Source: an uncultured Eubacteriales bacterium (GTDB taxonomy: Bacteria; Bacillota; Clostridia; Oscillospirales; Oscillospiraceae). From it: 64,000 nucleotides of DNA. Below the pieces are notes generated by a model, which saw nothing but the letters and a program-made list of their open reading frames with translations, ran no database searches and was not told where the DNA came from. Position numbers and translations under genes: made by a program. Where the stretch lies: positions 1-64,000 of the forward strand of contig ONPN01000010.1 of NCBI GenBank assembly GCA_900319695.1. The letters are read 5' to 3'. The first letter of the stretch is position 1; every line of letters begins with the position of its first letter. Positions 61,512-64,000 of the stretch are shown piece by piece.

Positions 61512-62244
61512 ACATGTGCTGGAGGTCGAAGGGCTCGGCGTGGTCTATCAGGACCGCGGGCTCTTCGGGAAAAAGACGAGCTTTCAGGCTCTGACCGACG
61601 TGAGCTTTCACGTGAACAAGGGAGAGATTCTGGGCCTTGTGGGCGAGAGCGGCTGCGGCAAATCGACGCTCTCCAAGGCGATCCTTGGGATGCTGGACAC
61701 GGCGATCGTCACCGGCGAGGTGCGCCATCTCACCAAGCGGCCCCAGATGGTCTTTCAGGACCCGGCGGGCAGTCTCAACCCCGCGAAGACCGTGGGCTGG
61801 ATTTTAGAGGAGCCGCTGCGCGTCTACGGCAAGTATGACGCCGCCGAGCGCAAACGCCGCGTGCTGGACATGCTCGAGCGCGTGGGGCTGTCCAAAAGCT
61901 ATGCCGGGCGAAAACCGGGCGAGCTCTCCGGCGGACAGAAGCAGCGCGTCTCCATCGCCGCGGCCCTGATTCGCCGCCCGCGCTTCATCATCGCGGACGA
62001 GCCGGTCTCCGCCCTGGACGTGACCATCCAGGCGCAGATCCTGGATCTCCTGTGGGACCTGCGGCATGACCTCGATCTGAGCTACCTCTTCATCAGCCAC
62101 GACCTCAACGTGGTCTATTCCATCTGTGACCGCGTCATGGTCATGGAGAAGGGCCGCATCATCGAGCAGGGCAGCGTGGACGAGGTCTACGATCACCCGA
62201 AGGAGGACTACACCAAAAGGCTCCTCAGCGCCGTACAATATTGA
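61498..62244 (+). CDS. ABC transporter ATPase (NikE-like, short form)
   Basis: It overlaps the partner gene by 14 bases. The 248-residue protein has Walker [10 protein letters not shown], signature LSGGQKQR and Walker [13 protein letters not shown]. It too lacks the oligopeptide C-terminal domain. This ATPase completes the second five-part importer. Confidence 0.88.
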   Translation: MEQSEHVLEVEGLGVVYQDRGLFGKKTSFQALTDVSFHVNKGEILGLVGESGCGKSTLSKAILGMLDTAIVTGEVRHLTKRPQMVFQDPAGSLNPAKTVGWILEEPLRVYGKYDAAERKRRVLDMLERVGLSKSYAGRKPGELSGGQKQRVSIAAALIRRPRFIIADEPVSALDVTIQAQILDLLWDLRHDLDLSYLFISHDLNVVYSICDRVMVMEKGRIIEQGSVDEVYDHPKEDYTKRLLSAVQY

Positions 62245-62270
62245 ACAAGCAGCAAAACGTATAGAAAACC

Positions 62271-62343
62271 TGTCATCCTGAGCGCTGCGAAGGAACTTTC
62301 CCCGGATTTTTAGGGGTCAGATTCTTCGCCGGGCTCAGGATGA
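62271..62343. repeat. TGTCATCCTGAGC-type inverted-repeat element, copy 2
   Basis: It starts TGTCATCCTGAGCGCTGCG and ends GGGCTCAGGATGA, with an inner hairpin around CCCC/GGGG. The left 14 bases match the element at 29193-29272 exactly. It lies between the transporter operon and the moaA promoter. Confidence 0.75.
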
Positions 62344-62358
62344 TTGATTATTCCGGTC

Positions 62359-62387
62359 TTGTATCTCGGTGCAATTCGGTATATACT
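62359..62387 (+). promoter_or_regulatory. Promoter of the moa genes
   Basis: TTGTAT (62359-62364) and TATACT (62382-62387) are 17 bases apart, about 38 bases upstream of the moaA start. The leader is too short for a molybdenum-cofactor riboswitch. Confidence 0.6.
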
Positions 62388-62424
62388 TATTTTGTTATAA
62401 AACTACTTTCCGGGAGTGTTGTCC

Positions 62425-63378
62425 ATGATCGACCGCTATGGGCGCGATATTCGCTACCTCCGCCTGTCGGTGACGGAGCTGTGCAACCTGCGCTGCCGCT
62501 ACTGTATGCCGGCGGACGGGGTGTGCAAAAAGGCGCACGACGAGATGCTGACCGAGGACGAGATGATCTGCGCCGTGCGCGCCGCCGCCTCACTCGGGAT
62601 CACGAAGCTGCGCATCACCGGGGGCGAGCCGCTGGTGAAAAAGAACATCGTCTCCATCTGCAGCCGGGCGTCCGAGGTGCCCGGCATCCGGGAGATCTGC
62701 CTGACCACCAACGGCACCCGCCTGCCGGAGCTGGCGCTGCCGCTTCGGCACGCGGGCGTCAGGCGCGTGAACATCAGCCTCGACACCCTGGACGCGGAGA
62801 AGTACCGCCGCATCACCCGCCGGGGCGAACTCACGCAGGCGGTCGACGGCATACACGCGGCGCTCTACGCGGGCTTTGAGAAGATCAAGCTCAACGCCGT
62901 GCTGATCGGCGGCTTCAACGACGACGAGATTCCCGAGCTTGCGGAGCTGACCAGGCTCTACCCCCTGGACGTGCGCTTTATTGAGCTCATGCCCATGGTT
63001 GAGGGCGCAGGCTTCGGCCCGGAGGCTTACATCCCCTGTACAGCCGTCCTCGACAGGCTGCCGGAGCTTGAGGCCCTGCCGCCGGACGGGGGCGTGGCGA
63101 AGCTCTACAGGCTCCCCGGCGCGAAGGGCAGCGTCGGACTCATCAGCCCCGTCAGCGCCCACTTCTGCGCGGCGTGCAACCGCATCCGCCTGACAGCCGA
63201 CGGCAGGCTCAAGCCCTGCCTCCACTCGGGGGACGAGGTCTCGCTCAAGGGTCTGGATTATGACGCCATGGTTGAAACGCTGCGCCTGGCCATCTTATCA
63301 AAGCCCGCCTGGCACGGGGAGCTGGACCGCAATCACATGAGCCGCGCCGGGCGCGGCATGAACCAGATCGGAGGCTGA
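62425..63378 (+). CDS. moaA: GTP 3',8-cyclase
   Basis: ATG 62425 lies 8 bases after CGGGAG. The 317-residue radical SAM enzyme has the N-terminal cluster motif CNLRCRYC, RITGGEPLVK and NISLDTL. The C-terminal cluster motif is CAACNRIRLTADGRLKPC, and the chain ends GG. It makes the first intermediate of molybdopterin synthesis from GTP, together with MoaC, encoded 3 bases downstream. Confidence 0.95.
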   Translation: MIDRYGRDIRYLRLSVTELCNLRCRYCMPADGVCKKAHDEMLTEDEMICAVRAAASLGITKLRITGGEPLVKKNIVSICSRASEVPGIREICLTTNGTRLPELALPLRHAGVRRVNISLDTLDAEKYRRITRRGELTQAVDGIHAALYAGFEKIKLNAVLIGGFNDDEIPELAELTRLYPLDVRFIELMPMVEGAGFGPEAYIPCTAVLDRLPELEALPPDGGVAKLYRLPGAKGSVGLISPVSAHFCAACNRIRLTADGRLKPCLHSGDEVSLKGLDYDAMVETLRLAILSKPAWHGELDRNHMSRAGRGMNQIGG

Positions 63379-63381
63379 GCC

Positions 63382-63867
63382 ATGGGAGACTTTACGCATT
63401 TTAACGAGCAGGGCCGCGCGAAGATGGTGGACGTGGGCGAAAAGCCCGTCAGCGTCCGCACCGCCGTCGCCGCGGGGCGCGTGCTGGTCAATGAGGAGAC
63501 CTTCGCCCTGATCAAAAGCGGCGGCATGAAAAAGGGCGACGTGCTCACCGTCGCGCAGATCGCCGGGGTCATGGGGGCCAAGCGCACGCCCGACCTCATC
63601 CCCATGTGCCACCCCATTCTGATCGACGGCATCAACCTGGAGCTTACTCTGGATGAGCAGCGCCGCTCGGTAGAGATCACGGCGTCGGTCTCCTGCGCCG
63701 GACGCACCGGGGTGGAGATGGAGGCCCTGACCGCCGTCGGCACCGCCGCCCTCACGGTCTACGACATGTGCAAGGCCGTGCAGAAGGACATGGTCATCAC
63801 GGACATCCGCCTGCTCAAAAAGACGGGCGGGGTCCACGGAGAATTTGAAAGGGAGTCTGAACCATGA
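63382..63867 (+). CDS. moaC: Cyclic pyranopterin monophosphate synthase
   Basis: The 161-residue protein has all family blocks: MVDVGEKPVSVRTA, KRTPDLIPMCHPI, GVEMEALTAVGTAALTVYDM and KTGGVHG. It acts right after MoaA in molybdopterin synthesis. The stop overlaps the next start by 4 bases. Confidence 0.95.
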   Translation: MGDFTHFNEQGRAKMVDVGEKPVSVRTAVAAGRVLVNEETFALIKSGGMKKGDVLTVAQIAGVMGAKRTPDLIPMCHPILIDGINLELTLDEQRRSVEITASVSCAGRTGVEMEALTAVGTAALTVYDMCKAVQKDMVITDIRLLKKTGGVHGEFERESEP

Positions 63868-64000
63868 GCTATCAAGCCGCCGTCATCACCGTCAGCGACA
63901 AGGGGGCCAGGGGCGAGCGCGTCGATACCAGCGGCCCCGCGATCTGCCGCATGCTGGAGGCGCAGGGCCTCACGGTGGTGTATACGTCGATCATCCCGGA
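63864..64000 (+). CDS. Molybdopterin adenylyltransferase/MoaB-MogA family, N-terminal part (3' cut by window edge)
   Basis: The first 45 residues are visible: AAVITVSDKGARGERVDTSG, then ICRMLEAQGLTVV. This is the typical start of MogA/MoaB/CinA-N proteins. It overlaps moaC by 4 bases, so it belongs to the moa operon. MogA and MoaB cannot be told apart from this fragment. Confidence 0.88.
   Translation, partial: MSYQAAVITVSDKGARGERVDTSGPAICRMLEAQGLTVVYTSIIP

Overview
The window looks like a chromosomal segment of a GC-rich Clostridia member, probably of the Oscillospiraceae type. The evidence is GC-rich coding sequence throughout, AGGAGG-like ribosome-binding sites, sigma-A type promoters, CnaB/SpaA-like surface domains, a DltA/C/B-like cassette and clostridial-style intergenic palindromes. 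No rRNA, tRNA, CRISPR array, prophage or insertion sequence was recognised. The genus assignment is inference.

Left edge (1-4.3 kb): the tail of an AIM24-family gene, a DUF5684-like remnant, and a minus-strand pair coding for two secreted proteins, a GH26 beta-mannanase and an SGNH-type protein carrying a phage-tail-like module. Bases 4.4-38.5 kb form a large Wzx/Wzy-type exopolysaccharide locus. It opens with a tightly coupled set: a MotA/TolQ-like channel fused to an EAL domain, a MotB-like partner carrying CnaB-like repeats, and a Wzz/BY-kinase-like protein. After these come a small membrane protein, a VanZ-like protein, a Wzy-like polymerase, a Wzx flippase, a glycosyltransferase, and a dlt-like acylation cassette (ligase, carrier protein, MBOAT, SGNH partner). 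Further along are three asparagine-synthase-like genes (one frameshifted), a DUF6020-acyltransferase-3 fusion and two more glycosyltransferases. The locus closes with an AlgD-type GDP-mannose dehydrogenase, ManC, ManA, a phosphohexomutase and the priming sugar-phosphate transferase. Together these predict a polymer made from GDP-mannose and GDP-mannuronate that may be amidated and acylated. Its production could be linked to an ion-driven envelope complex and to cyclic-di-GMP.

The right part (38.7-64 kb) is accessory and housekeeping. It holds a MATE-like transporter fused to an anti-sigma-type ATPase domain, and a D-aminoacylase with a complete Dpp/Opp transporter. Next are an HD-GYP phosphodiesterase and a SpoIIE/RsbU-type phosphatase facing each other, an iron-type alcohol dehydrogenase, a YhhN-family protein and a metallophosphoesterase interrupted by an in-frame TGA. 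A HicAB toxin-antitoxin pair, a two-gene ThrE exporter and a second, Nik-sized ABC transporter follow. The window ends in the molybdopterin genes moaA, moaC and the start of a mog/moaB gene.

Two themes recur. The first is cyclic-di-GMP and partner-switch signalling domains on envelope proteins (EAL, HD-GYP, PP2C, HATPase). The second is several families of palindromic elements in the gaps between transcription units, two of which occur twice in this window.
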